A DNA stretch of 64,000 bases from positions 496,001 through 560,000 of the forward strand of contig NZ_CP054142.1 of the NCBI RefSeq assembly GCF_017893965.1, read 5' to 3'. Source of the DNA: Treponema parvum. Its GTDB lineage: Bacteria > Spirochaetota > Spirochaetia > Treponematales > Treponemataceae. The notes under the pieces are model-generated. The model saw nothing but the letters and a program-made list of their open reading frames with translations. It was not told the origin of the DNA and ran no database searches. Of the stretch, positions 9,566 to 16,854 are shown one piece after another. Position 1 is the first letter of the stretch, and the number at the start of each line of letters is the position of its first letter. The position numbers and the translations under genes were made by a program.

Positions 9566-9645
9566 CCGCGAGGACTTGCAGCAAGAGCCCGGTGCCCGCT
9601 TTGCGGGCAGCCGCCCTAATAAAAAAACGTGATCTTAAAACGGCG
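9526..9645 (+). repeat. 120-bp direct repeat, copy 1 (overlaps queH 3' end)
   Basis: This stretch recurs almost exactly at 10685-10805; the copies differ by one T/C change and one A in a homopolymer run. Copy 1 includes the last 13 codons of queH and the hairpin-forming sequence after it. The pair brackets vapBC. Confidence 0.95.
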
Positions 9646-9875
9646 CCGCTTTTTTGCTATCAACGCTGCTCAGGTGTTAAGGATGTAACCTTTTTTGTAC
9701 GGTACAAAATATTTGAACAGCTTTTGTTAAGCTAAGTTGGTAAACTGCTCGAGCGGAAGGGCTTGTATGCAAGTATGTGGGACAACTTCCAAAGCGGTTG
9801 TTATGAAACAAAATAGACGATCGCGGCTCAACGCGGGTTGGAACGGTTTGCAGGCACTGATATGTATAAAGAACA
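9646..9875. other. Intergenic stretch between repeat copy 1 and the vapBC promoter
   Basis: No gene, tRNA or insertion-sequence end could be identified. Part of it (about 9775-9840) vaguely resembles intergenic DNA at about 23300-23360 (shared words such as GTGGGA, AACTTCC, AGACGA and CGCGGCTCA), which may mean a decayed dispersed repeat. Confidence 0.35.
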
Positions 9876-9912
9876 TTGATTATGCATATGATTTGGTGTT
9901 ATAATATGCATA
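9876..9912 (+). promoter_or_regulatory. vapBC promoter with paired TATGCATA operator sites
   Basis: TTGATT (9876-9881) and TATAAT (9900-9905) are 18 bases apart. Two identical 8-bp palindromes TATGCATA, at 9881-9888 and 9905-9912, flank the spacer and touch both hexamers, 24 bases centre to centre. Ribbon-helix-helix antitoxins such as VapB normally bind paired palindromes over their own promoter, so these are the likely autoregulation sites. Confidence 0.75.
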
Positions 9913-9924
9913 CGGAGGATGTAT

Positions 9925-10119
9925 ATGAGAACAACGCTGGATCTGTCCGATACCTTGCTTGAAGAAGCGATGACATTGACAAAAATTACGACAAAAACGG
10001 AGGTTATAACACAAGCGCTTGAAAATTTGATACAAAAAGAAAAAGTTCAAAAACTGAAAGACTATTACGGCAAACTTGATTTGAATATCGACTTAAAAAC
10101 GCTGAGAAAAAGGACATAA
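9925..10119 (+). CDS. vapB: VapB-type antitoxin (ribbon-helix-helix)
   Basis: A 64-residue protein starting MRTTLDLSDTLLEEAM, the usual beta-strand and first helix of VapB ribbon-helix-helix antitoxins, with a charged C-terminal tail that would wrap the toxin. An ATG two codons earlier sits directly on the GGAGG ribosome site, so the ATG at 9925 (6-base spacing) is chosen. The stop is one base before the vapC start, so translation is coupled. The module is visibly more AT-rich than the neighbouring queH and mazG genes, which suggests acquisition. Confidence 0.85.
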   Translation: MRTTLDLSDTLLEEAMTLTKITTKTEVITQALENLIQKEKVQKLKDYYGKLDLNIDLKTLRKRT

Positions 10120-10120
10120 G

Positions 10121-10504
10121 ATGGTATTGGTCGATACTTCCGTCTGGATAGAATATTTTAGAGGCTCTGCACGCTCTGCCGTGCTCAAAGAGTTGATACA
10201 TAATAATATGCTTTGTATCAATAATCTTGTGCTTGCCGAATTGCTTCCTTTTATTAATTTGAAAAAAGAATATGAGTTGAAACAGCTCTTGCTTGCAATT
10301 AAACGAATAGAACTCGAAATAGACTGGAACGAGATTATCGATATGCAGACCCGAAATCTATTGTACGGTATAAACAAAGTCGGTATTCCCGATTTAATCA
10401 TTGCTCAAAATGCCATTAACAATAATCTTTTTTTGTTTTCGTTTGACAAACATTTCGGTCTTATGCGCAATTTGTTTGCTCTTAAAATATTTGCGGAAGA
10501 ATAA
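10121..10504 (+). CDS. vapC: VapC-type PIN-domain toxin ribonuclease
   Basis: A 127-residue PIN-domain protein. The acidic metal-binding residues are visible in VDTSVWIEYF (D5), LVLAELLP, IPDLIIAQNA and FSFDKHF. VapC toxins are Mg-dependent endoribonucleases, usually cutting tRNA or rRNA. It follows vapB by one base and the domain looks intact, so the module is probably active. Confidence 0.88.
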   Translation: MVLVDTSVWIEYFRGSARSAVLKELIHNNMLCINNLVLAELLPFINLKKEYELKQLLLAIKRIELEIDWNEIIDMQTRNLLYGINKVGIPDLIIAQNAINNNLFLFSFDKHFGLMRNLFALKIFAEE

Positions 10505-10684
10505 ACTGCCGAACTGCTTGTGCGCGAAATGGGCGTAAGGACAAATGTGCCTTTCAAAGATTTAAGTCCCCTGAAAAAGAAATCGTGTTTCACGGACATG
10601 CGGCACTCCTTAGGAGATTGTTGATAACGGTGAAAGCGTAACGGGAAAATACCTGAAAAAACTGATAAAGCAAAAGCTTTAACC
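10505..10684 (+). pseudogene. Possible gene remnant between vapC and repeat copy 2
   Basis: Short broken frames are present. The last one reads EIVDNGESVTGKYLKKLIKQ and resembles the extreme C-terminus of UvrA-type ATPases (GEIV...TGKYLK), interrupted by an in-frame stop upstream. This is a visual resemblance only and may be chance. Confidence 0.25.
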
Positions 10685-10805
10685 TGCGGCAGGGATCGTC
10701 GCGGAAAGACCGCAGCGGCTTTAGCCGCGAGGACTTGCAGCAAGAGCCCGGTGCCCGCTTTGCGGGCAGCCGCCCTAATAAAAAAAACGTGATCCTAAAA
10801 CGGCG
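10685..10805 (+). repeat. 120-bp direct repeat, copy 2 (displaced queH 3' end)
   Basis: Near-identical to 9526-9645. It contains a duplicate of the last 13 queH codons with no gene in front of it, so this is the derived copy. Recombination between the copies would delete vapBC exactly and restore a simple queH downstream region. The 88 bases from here to mazG show nothing recognisable. Confidence 0.95.
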
Positions 10806-10893
10806 GTAGTTTTGTCTTTGCGCCGGGGCGAAGCATTTATCTTTTTGAACGGGAAATTTGTTTTGCTGTGTAATTTTGCCGAACGCCATTTGT

Positions 10894-11817
10894 TTACAGG
10901 TCTTGCGCCTTTGCCTCATCCCAAAAGCGATCCATTTCTTTAAGGCGGCTCGGATCCATTTCCATATTTGATTCTTTCATTTTTTGTTCGACAAAAGAAA
11001 AGCGTTTATAAAATTTTTCGTTTGTGCGGGAAAGGGCGATGAAGGGATCCACGCCGAGATGACGCGAATAGTTGACCACGGAGAATAAAAGGTCTCCAAC
11101 TTCTTCTTCGAGGTTAAGCTGGGCTTTGTCCGCCTGAGGCGTGGAAGCTATGGTTAGGGGTTTGTCGCCTTCTTTAAAGGCCGCTCTTGCTTTCAGAACG
11201 GATTTTTGCGCTTCTAAAACTTCTTCCAATTCTTCTTTGACTTTTTTAAGAACGGAATGGGGGCTGTCCCAGTCGAATCCTTTTTTTGCGGCCTTTTTTT
11301 GCATTTTATAGGCTTTTAAAAGAGGCGGAAAGCCTTTGGGAATTTGATCCAGTATGGATTTTTCGCTTTTGCGGCCTTCTATGCTCTCTTTTATGCTGTC
11401 CCATTGAACAAGGACTTCCTCCGGCGTGTCGGGCGTTTTTGTTACGCAGGTGCTGCCGCTGCTTGTTTTAAATACGTGAGGATGACGACGGATTATTTTT
11501 TCCGTAACCGCGTCCAAAACGTCCGCGACGGTAAAACTGCCTTCTTGTTCGTACATGTAGGCGATCATAACGGCGTTAAGAAATACGTCGCCCAGCTCTT
11601 CTTTTGCGTGTTCCGTATCCTGTTCGCTTATTGCGTCTATGGCTTCGAATGTTTCTTCTGCGAGATCCGTGCGCATGGAAAGGGGAGTTTGCTTTATGTC
11701 CCACGGGCATCCGTCTTTGTCCCTAAGGCATTTTACGGTGTCTGAAAGTCGTTTATACGAAGCCGCTTCAACTGCTTCTTTTTGTATTTTTTTATTTATT
11801 TGCGGTGCGTCTTTCAT
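10894..11817 (-). CDS. mazG: Nucleoside triphosphate pyrophosphohydrolase MazG
   Basis: A 307-residue protein with two MazG domains. The first has the LRDKDGCPWDIKQTP entry and the EETFEAIDAI...EELGDVF metal-binding pair; the second has EEVGDLLFSVVNYSRHLGVDP followed by TNEKFYKRF. It hydrolyses (d)NTPs to monophosphates, a house-cleaning or stringent-response role. It is about 40 residues longer than the E. coli enzyme because of inserts in the interdomain region. The start has an AGGAG ribosome site. The gene upstream on the same strand is remote, so it may be monocistronic. Confidence 0.92.
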   Translation of the reverse strand: MKDAPQINKKIQKEAVEAASYKRLSDTVKCLRDKDGCPWDIKQTPLSMRTDLAEETFEAIDAISEQDTEHAKEELGDVFLNAVMIAYMYEQEGSFTVADVLDAVTEKIIRRHPHVFKTSSGSTCVTKTPDTPEEVLVQWDSIKESIEGRKSEKSILDQIPKGFPPLLKAYKMQKKAAKKGFDWDSPHSVLKKVKEELEEVLEAQKSVLKARAAFKEGDKPLTIASTPQADKAQLNLEEEVGDLLFSVVNYSRHLGVDPFIALSRTNEKFYKRFSFVEQKMKESNMEMDPSRLKEMDRFWDEAKAQDL

Positions 11818-11922
11818 ATAGTCTCCTGATTAATTCTGAATTATAGCTCAAATTAGCGCACGTTCCTGCCGCCTTTTTTAAATATGCGCGTTTACAAAAA
11901 AATATGCCGAATTTGCGCGCTT

Positions 11923-12771
11923 TTATTCACACGCCTTTGCGGCGGCTTTTAAATCTTCCGTCGCCAATTTGCGTTTTCCCCACTCCGGAATTAGCCGCTT
12001 GGGATCGGACGAAAAAAGTATTTTTACAAAAAGTTCTGCTGTCTGTAAAAATATTTGCGAAAGGAGAATTTGCTCGTCCGAAGTAAAGCGGCCTAAAACA
12101 TAATCGGCGACGCCGCCGTATGAAGGCTTGCTTATGCCTATTCTGAGCCGCCAAAAGTCCGCCGTGCCGAGCGTCGTTTTTATTGAACGAAGCCCGTTGT
12201 GTCCGCCCAGCCCTCCGCTCCATTTTAAACTTACAAAGCCCAAAGAAAGTTCGATTTCGTCGTGAACGATAAGGATTTGTTCGGGTTTTATTTTTAGAAA
12301 ATGCGCGGCTTCCGCGACGCTCTGCCCCGAAAGGTTCATGTAGGTTTCGGGCTTTAGAAAATAGAATTTATCGCCTATGGAAGAAGGAAGGTTTAAGGTT
12401 TGAAACTTTGATCCGGCGGAACCGGCAGAAAAACTTTCCTGTGCGCCGGCGAGACTTTCTGGCGCGCCGGCAGAACTTGCGGCGGCGGGCCTCATGCCGA
12501 CCGAATTTACGACTGCCGGAGTTGCGGGCGCAGATGCTGTGCCGGAACCGGCGCTTTTTGCAGCCGGAACGGTGTTTGCGATAAGATTTGAATCTTCAAT
12601 CCAGCTTTTAAAGGAAAGCGTGTCAATTGAAGCGAAGTTTCCTTTGAATTTGTTTTTCCAGTTTATTTTCGCGGAAAACGGCAGAGATTGTTCGAACAGC
12701 CACGCCGCGTTGTGGCGTGTTTTTTCATATTCTTTACCGCAGTTTCCGAGAAAAACGACGAGCGATATCAT
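11923..12771 (-). CDS. pth: Peptidyl-tRNA hydrolase with Ala/Ser-rich internal insertion
   Basis: A 282-residue Pth; typical bacterial Pth is about 190. Catalytic residues are all present and in E. coli register at the start: N10 in FLGNCG, H20 in TRHN, then TYMNLSG, IVHDEIEL (catalytic Asp) and GGHNGLRS. Between the first sheet and KFYFLKPETYMN is an insert of roughly 60 residues made almost only of Ala, Ser, Gly, Pro and Val. The open frame extends 50 codons upstream, but the family begins at this ATG. A TATAAT (minus strand, at 12779-12784) lies 7 bases before it with no ribosome site, which suggests a leaderless message. Confidence 0.9.
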   Translation of the reverse strand: MISLVVFLGNCGKEYEKTRHNAAWLFEQSLPFSAKINWKNKFKGNFASIDTLSFKSWIEDSNLIANTVPAAKSAGSGTASAPATPAVVNSVGMRPAAASSAGAPESLAGAQESFSAGSAGSKFQTLNLPSSIGDKFYFLKPETYMNLSGQSVAEAAHFLKIKPEQILIVHDEIELSLGFVSLKWSGGLGGHNGLRSIKTTLGTADFWRLRIGISKPSYGGVADYVLGRFTSDEQILLSQIFLQTAELFVKILFSSDPKRLIPEWGKRKLATEDLKAAAKACE

Positions 12772-12778
12772 GGAGAGG

Positions 12779-12784
12779 ATTATA
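12779..12784 (-). promoter_or_regulatory. -10 box of pth
   Basis: TATAAT on the minus strand, 7 bases before the pth ATG. A weak -35 (TTTTCA) lies 17 bases upstream. Transcription would begin at or next to the start codon. Confidence 0.5.
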
Positions 12785-12892
12785 TCATAAACGGTCGCAT
12801 TTGAAAAATACGGCCGTTTTTGAGGGGCAGGGGACACTAGGCAATCGCGCGGCGTTGCCTCCGGCGGAAACAGCCGTCCGCTGCGGCGAATT

Positions 12893-12924
12893 GCCGTGAG
12901 CGCGAAGTTTTCCGCGCTCACGGC
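12893..12924 (-). terminator. Hairpin after the metal-efflux ATPase gene
   Basis: A perfect 12-bp GC-rich stem (GCCGTGAGCGCG with its complement) and an 8-base loop, 19 bases after the stop of the P-type ATPase. It lacks a long T-run but is positioned as the operon terminator. Confidence 0.55.
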
Positions 12925-12942
12925 AGTACGCGGCAGGAAAAT

Positions 12943-15069
12943 CTACAGCAGTCTCAGAGCATTTAAAACCGCGAGGAAGGTTACTCCTACGTCGCCGAAA
13001 ACCGCGGCCCACATGTTTGCAAGACCTATAGCCCCGAATATCATGACGGCAAATTTTACCGCCAACGAAAAGACGATGTTTTGCCTAACGATCCGCACCG
13101 TGCGTTTCGCCGTGTGAATTCCCTGCACAAGTTTTAAAAGATCGCCGTTTAGAATTACCACGTCGGCAGCTTCGACAGCGGCGTCCGATCCGATCTTCCC
13201 CATGGCAACCCCGACGTCCGCTCTCGCCAACACAGGAGCGTCGTTTATTCCGTCTCCTATGTACATGACGGTTTCATTTTTCGCCTTATTTTCCGCTAGA
13301 ATTTTTTCCAGAATCGAAACCTTGTCTTCGGGCAGAAGTTCCGCATAAACTTTATCTATGCCGAGCTTTGCCGCAATATCTTCTGCGGTTTCCTTTCTGT
13401 CGCCTGTGAGCATACAGATGTGCTTTACTCCTGCTTTTTTAAGAGCCTTTACGGACTGTTCGGATTCTTCTTTTACTTCGTCCGAAATCACAATGTGTCC
13501 GGCATATCGGTTGTCCACCGCTACGTGTATGACCGTTCCGCTGTCGTGTTCGGGACACGGAGAAAATCCTTCTACGTTGCGGCTTTCTATCAGTTTTAAA
13601 TTTCCTACGAGAATTTCCTGATTTTCTATGGTAACGCAGAGTCCTTGGCCGCTGATCTCTTTTGTGTTTTTGAGTTCAACGTGTCCGCAGAGTTCGCAGT
13701 GATGAGCCTGCTGCAAGGATTTTGATATGGGATGGATCGAAAAATATTCGGCGTGGGTTGCAAGCGCGATAAGTTCTTCTTCCGAAAGTTTTAATTTTTT
13801 ATCCGGATGGATTGCGCTTACTGCAAAGGTTCCCTTTGTTAAAGTTCCGGTCTTGTCGAACACTGCTGTTTTGGCTTTTGCGAGGGATTCAAGATAGTTG
13901 CTTCCCTTTACAAGGATTCCGTTCCGTGAGCATGCGCCGATGCCTCCGAAAAAGCTAAGCGGTACCGAAATCACAAGCGCGCACGGGCACGAGACTACCA
14001 AGAACACAAGAGCTCGCGCCACCCATTGGGTAAAACTTGTATGAGTTACCAACGGAGGAATAACGGATATGAGTACGGCGGCTATACAGACCGCGGGTGT
14101 GTAAAAGCGTGCAAATTTTGTTATAAACCTTTCCGACCCCGCTTTGTTTTGTACAGCGTGTTCTACGAGTTTCAGTATTCGGGCAACGGCGGAATCCGAA
14201 TAGATTTTTTTTACGGTTATTTCGATCACGCCCTGCATGTTTATAAACCCTGCAAGCACATCGTCTCCTTCAACGATTTCTCGCGGAACGGACTCTCCCG
14301 TCTGTGCTGAAGTGTCTACGAAGGAATTTCCTTTTCGTATGATTCCGTCAAGAGGAATTCTTTCTCCGGGTCTTACGATAATTGTTTCTCCTACGGCTAC
14401 GTCTTCAGGAGAAACGGAAATCTCTTGGGAATTGCGCAGTACCGTCGCCGTGTCGGGGCGAAGGTTCATCAATTCCTTGATTGAATTTTTTGATTTGTCG
14501 ACGGCGTAATCCTGAAAATATTCGCCTATCTGGTAAAAAAGCATTACCGCTACGGCTTCGGGATATTCGCCTAAAAGCAAGGCGCCGACGGATGCAATCG
14601 CCATGAGAAATTGTTCATCAAAAACTTTGCCGCGCAGAATATTTTTTACGGCGCTTTTTAGTACTGGAAGGCCTACAATGATATATGAAACAAAATAAAG
14701 CGCCAAAAAGATTAAAGAAAAGGCGTTTGCTCCGAAAAACTCGAGCGGAGTATTTGTCGAAAGTCGCTTTATGAAAGGAATATTCGACGTCGTAAGCGCA
14801 ACGATAAAGATCGCAAGCGCGGCGATTATTTTTTTTAAAGACATTTCATCGCCGTCATGGCAACAGCACCCGTGTTCTTTGTGATCGTCATGGCAGCAGC
14901 ACCCATGCTCTAGGTGTTCTCTGTGCTCGTCATGATCGCCGCAGCAAGAGTCTCTGTGATGATGAGCGCAACACTTATGCCCGCTTTGTTTTTCTGCGTG
15001 ATCGTTCGAAACATGATCACTAGGCTGTTTTTCATTTTGAATTTCGTCGTTCCTATTGTATTCGTCCAT
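12943..15069 (-). CDS. Zinc/cadmium/lead-exporting P1B-type ATPase with His/Cys-rich N-terminus
   Basis: A 708-residue inner-membrane metal pump. Core motifs: CPC in SCPCALVIS, phosphorylation site DKTGTLTKG, the IHPISKS motif with the P1B-specific His-Pro, GDGINDAPVLARADVGVAMG, and a conserved Asp in the last membrane helix (AAVFGDVGVTFLAVLNALR), which marks the Zn/Cd/Pb subgroup. Instead of a ferredoxin-like metal-binding domain, the first 75 residues are a run of His, Cys, Asp and Glu (HHHRDSCCGDHD, two GCCCHD blocks) likely to buffer metal. It follows the SmtB-type regulator by 24 bases in one operon. Confidence 0.92.
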   Translation of the reverse strand: MDEYNRNDEIQNEKQPSDHVSNDHAEKQSGHKCCAHHHRDSCCGDHDEHREHLEHGCCCHDDHKEHGCCCHDGDEMSLKKIIAALAIFIVALTTSNIPFIKRLSTNTPLEFFGANAFSLIFLALYFVSYIIVGLPVLKSAVKNILRGKVFDEQFLMAIASVGALLLGEYPEAVAVMLFYQIGEYFQDYAVDKSKNSIKELMNLRPDTATVLRNSQEISVSPEDVAVGETIIVRPGERIPLDGIIRKGNSFVDTSAQTGESVPREIVEGDDVLAGFINMQGVIEITVKKIYSDSAVARILKLVEHAVQNKAGSERFITKFARFYTPAVCIAAVLISVIPPLVTHTSFTQWVARALVFLVVSCPCALVISVPLSFFGGIGACSRNGILVKGSNYLESLAKAKTAVFDKTGTLTKGTFAVSAIHPDKKLKLSEEELIALATHAEYFSIHPISKSLQQAHHCELCGHVELKNTKEISGQGLCVTIENQEILVGNLKLIESRNVEGFSPCPEHDSGTVIHVAVDNRYAGHIVISDEVKEESEQSVKALKKAGVKHICMLTGDRKETAEDIAAKLGIDKVYAELLPEDKVSILEKILAENKAKNETVMYIGDGINDAPVLARADVGVAMGKIGSDAAVEAADVVILNGDLLKLVQGIHTAKRTVRIVRQNIVFSLAVKFAVMIFGAIGLANMWAAVFGDVGVTFLAVLNALRLL

Positions 15070-15093
15070 GTTTTTATCATGCCTCCCTAGCCG

Positions 15094-15384
15094 TTAATCT
15101 TTTTCGCAAAGATGCGCCATTCCCATGTTTAGAATTTTTTCAACGTGCTCGTCGTCCAGCGAATAGATGAGAGATTTTCCGTCTCTGTTGTATTTTACAA
15201 GTTTGTTCGCTTTTAAAATTCTAAGCTGATGGCTTATGGCGGATTGAGTCATTTTAAGATTATCCGCGATGTCGTTTACGGGCGAAGCGGATGCCAAAAG
15301 CGAAAATAGAATTTTTATGCGTGTGGAATCGCCGAAAATTTTAAACAATTCCGCGAGGTCGAAAAGTAAGTCTTCATCCGGCAT
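15094..15384 (-). CDS. ArsR/SmtB-family metal-sensing repressor
   Basis: A 96-residue winged-helix repressor (LFKIFGDSTRIKILFSLL, recognition helix TQSAISHQLRILK). The C-terminal helix carries D78-x-H80-x10-H91-xx-E94, the alpha-5 zinc site pattern of SmtB. The N-terminal Cys site of CadC (CVC) is absent, so zinc is the most likely inducer. It should repress its own operon from the palindrome at 15572-15597 and release it when zinc binds, allowing expression of the efflux ATPase. The start has only a weak ribosome site (GGAG, 12 bases away). Confidence 0.9.
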   Translation of the reverse strand: MPDEDLLFDLAELFKIFGDSTRIKILFSLLASASPVNDIADNLKMTQSAISHQLRILKANKLVKYNRDGKSLIYSLDDEHVEKILNMGMAHLCEKD

Positions 15385-15412
15385 TTTACGTTTTACACTC
15401 CTTGTGCAATTA

Positions 15413-15552
15413 GGGGATGTCTCAAAAGTTTGTTACTTTTTCGCCATCTCCGACGAGTTTAAAATTAAGTCCTTATATTACAATGACTTAATTTTAAACG
15501 TCGCAATCAAAATCAAGGAAACTGTCCAAAGACTGAAGTTTTTGGAAGCCCC
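15413..15552. repeat. MITE-like 140-bp hairpin element in the repressor leader
   Basis: Ends are GGGG and CCCC with loosely related inner sequence (ATGTCTCAAAAG on the left). The centre holds an 18-bp inverted repeat (15452-15471 with 15485-15502, one 2-base bulge, AT-rich core TTTAAAATTAAGTC). It lies between the promoter/operator and the repressor start codon, so it would be transcribed into the leader. A non-autonomous element is inferred from shape only. Confidence 0.45.
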
Positions 15553-15571
15553 TTTTTCTTAACAATAAATG

Positions 15572-15597
15572 TAAATATGAACATCTGTTCATATTTA
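15572..15597 (-). promoter_or_regulatory. 12-2-12 operator for the SmtB-type repressor
   Basis: TAAATATGAACA, two bases, TGTTCATATTTA: a perfect 12-2-12 inverted repeat. This is the textbook operator geometry of SmtB/ZiaR/CzrA regulators. It begins 3 bases downstream of the -10 hexamer and covers the expected transcription start. Confidence 0.9.
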
Positions 15598-15599
15598 TT

Positions 15600-15628
15600 A
15601 TAATATAACCCGTAAACCGATCTGTCAA
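15600..15628 (-). promoter_or_regulatory. Promoter of the metal-efflux operon
   Basis: On the minus strand TTGACA (15623-15628) and TATTAT (15600-15605) are separated by 17 bases, a near-consensus housekeeping promoter. The operator starts just downstream. Confidence 0.8.
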
Positions 15629-15733
15629 TAATAAATATTTTTTTCAAACGCTTGTTACTTTTTTTAACGAGCCGGTAAACAAAATTCTGCCCGTTAAAGA
15701 TCGCGGCGAAGGGGTAAGCATAGGCGTTTTATA

Positions 15734-15777
15734 CGCAGCGAGGCCCTGCCGTAAAGGTTTTACAAGGTCTCGCTGCG
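15734..15777 (-). terminator. Hairpin after the Gld-type transporter operon
   Basis: A 12-bp stem (CGCAGCGAGGCC with GGTCTCGCTGCG, one G-T wobble) 10 bases after the end of the DUF4340 gene. It is suitable as an operon terminator, with no clear T-run. Confidence 0.5.
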
Positions 15778-15786
15778 ATATAAATC

Positions 15787-16854
15787 TTATTTTTTAAATT
15801 CTTCGGGATCTTTTTGAAATTTATTCGCCGTGTATTTTGACACGGTAAAAGAGTATGGAGTTTCAGACGAAGTTCCTATGTATTCGGCTTCATCGCCTTC
15901 GCCCGTTCGGTACACGGTGACGGTAATTTCTTTTCCAGCAACAAAAATTGTCGTTGTCGTTCCTTTAACGTCCGGCAAGGCCGCGTTTTCACTGCGCCAA
16001 TCTTGTACGTTCAAAGAGGAAAGCGTATTTATCCATGTATTTATTTTTTCGCCGTCTATTTCCGAATCGCTTATACCTGAGCCGCTAAAGCGCCAAGAAG
16101 TTTGTTTTTCCGCCGTAACGGCGTCTTTGTCCTGCGCCTTATCCGATGAAGAATCTTTTATCTTTTCTACGCTCCAGCCGATTTTATTGTCTGCAATCCC
16201 TTCGGAACGTCTTTGGGAACCGATCGCGCCGGAATTCGGCTTGCCGCCGGCTTCACCGCCCGCCGCATTGTCGGTTCCTTTATAGCCTGAAAAAACCGTC
16301 ACTTTGTCTATGTCGTCGGATGAAAAACTGAAAACCTGCTTGCTTCGAAGATCGTCAACCGTCTTCTCAAAAGTATTTTTAAGCGCCCCTGAAACAAGGT
16401 AAATATCCTTGCCCGAGTCGATCTTTACATACGTTTGCGAACCGGTAGAAGACTCTTTGCCGACCGTGATTGTTCGTAAAATCTTTCCTTTTGCGCCCGA
16501 AGCCGTAACGGTAAGAGCTTTTTCGCTTTCAAGGCCGTATCGCTCAAGAGAGGCTTCGGAATCGGAATGCGAGACTGTGTCCAATATTTTTACGGTTTTT
16601 ACAGCCTTATCGATACTATCCGAAAAAGATTCGTTCGCTTTGTAATTTTTGCTTCCTACGAGCCATTCGTCGCCGCTTCTTGTAAGAACTACGTCAATAT
16701 CGTTACCTTTTATCGCATAAACCGCCGCTTCTTCTTTTAAAGAAAGAACTTTGACGGAATTTCGGCCCAAAACAAAAAGCTGTATTGCATATATGCAGAG
16801 TAAAATACCTATCGCCGCAAGAAGAACGGACTTACGCATTTTTAATTTTGTCAT
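15787..16854 (-). CDS. DUF4340 domain membrane-anchored protein
   Basis: A 355-residue protein with one N-terminal membrane helix (VLLAAIGILLCIYAIQLFVL) and an extracytoplasmic part. DUF4340 proteins typically accompany Gld-like ABC transporters, and this one is last in such an operon. The sequence contains the family's repeats of short beta-strands (EWLVGSKNYKAN, ILRTITVGKESSTG, TYVKIDSGKDIYLV) and a low-complexity linker around residues 180-235. The start is chosen because GGAG lies 9 bases before it; the gene overlaps the upstream GldG-like gene by 23 bases. Exact function unknown. Confidence 0.82.
   Translation of the reverse strand: MTKLKMRKSVLLAAIGILLCIYAIQLFVLGRNSVKVLSLKEEAAVYAIKGNDIDVVLTRSGDEWLVGSKNYKANESFSDSIDKAVKTVKILDTVSHSDSEASLERYGLESEKALTVTASGAKGKILRTITVGKESSTGSQTYVKIDSGKDIYLVSGALKNTFEKTVDDLRSKQVFSFSSDDIDKVTVFSGYKGTDNAAGGEAGGKPNSGAIGSQRRSEGIADNKIGWSVEKIKDSSSDKAQDKDAVTAEKQTSWRFSGSGISDSEIDGEKINTWINTLSSLNVQDWRSENAALPDVKGTTTTIFVAGKEITVTVYRTGEGDEAEYIGTSSETPYSFTVSKYTANKFQKDPEEFKK

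Noticed and set aside
15413-15552. Intact insertion sequence
   Set aside because: Only 140 bases with no transposase frame; terminal similarity is limited to a few bases.
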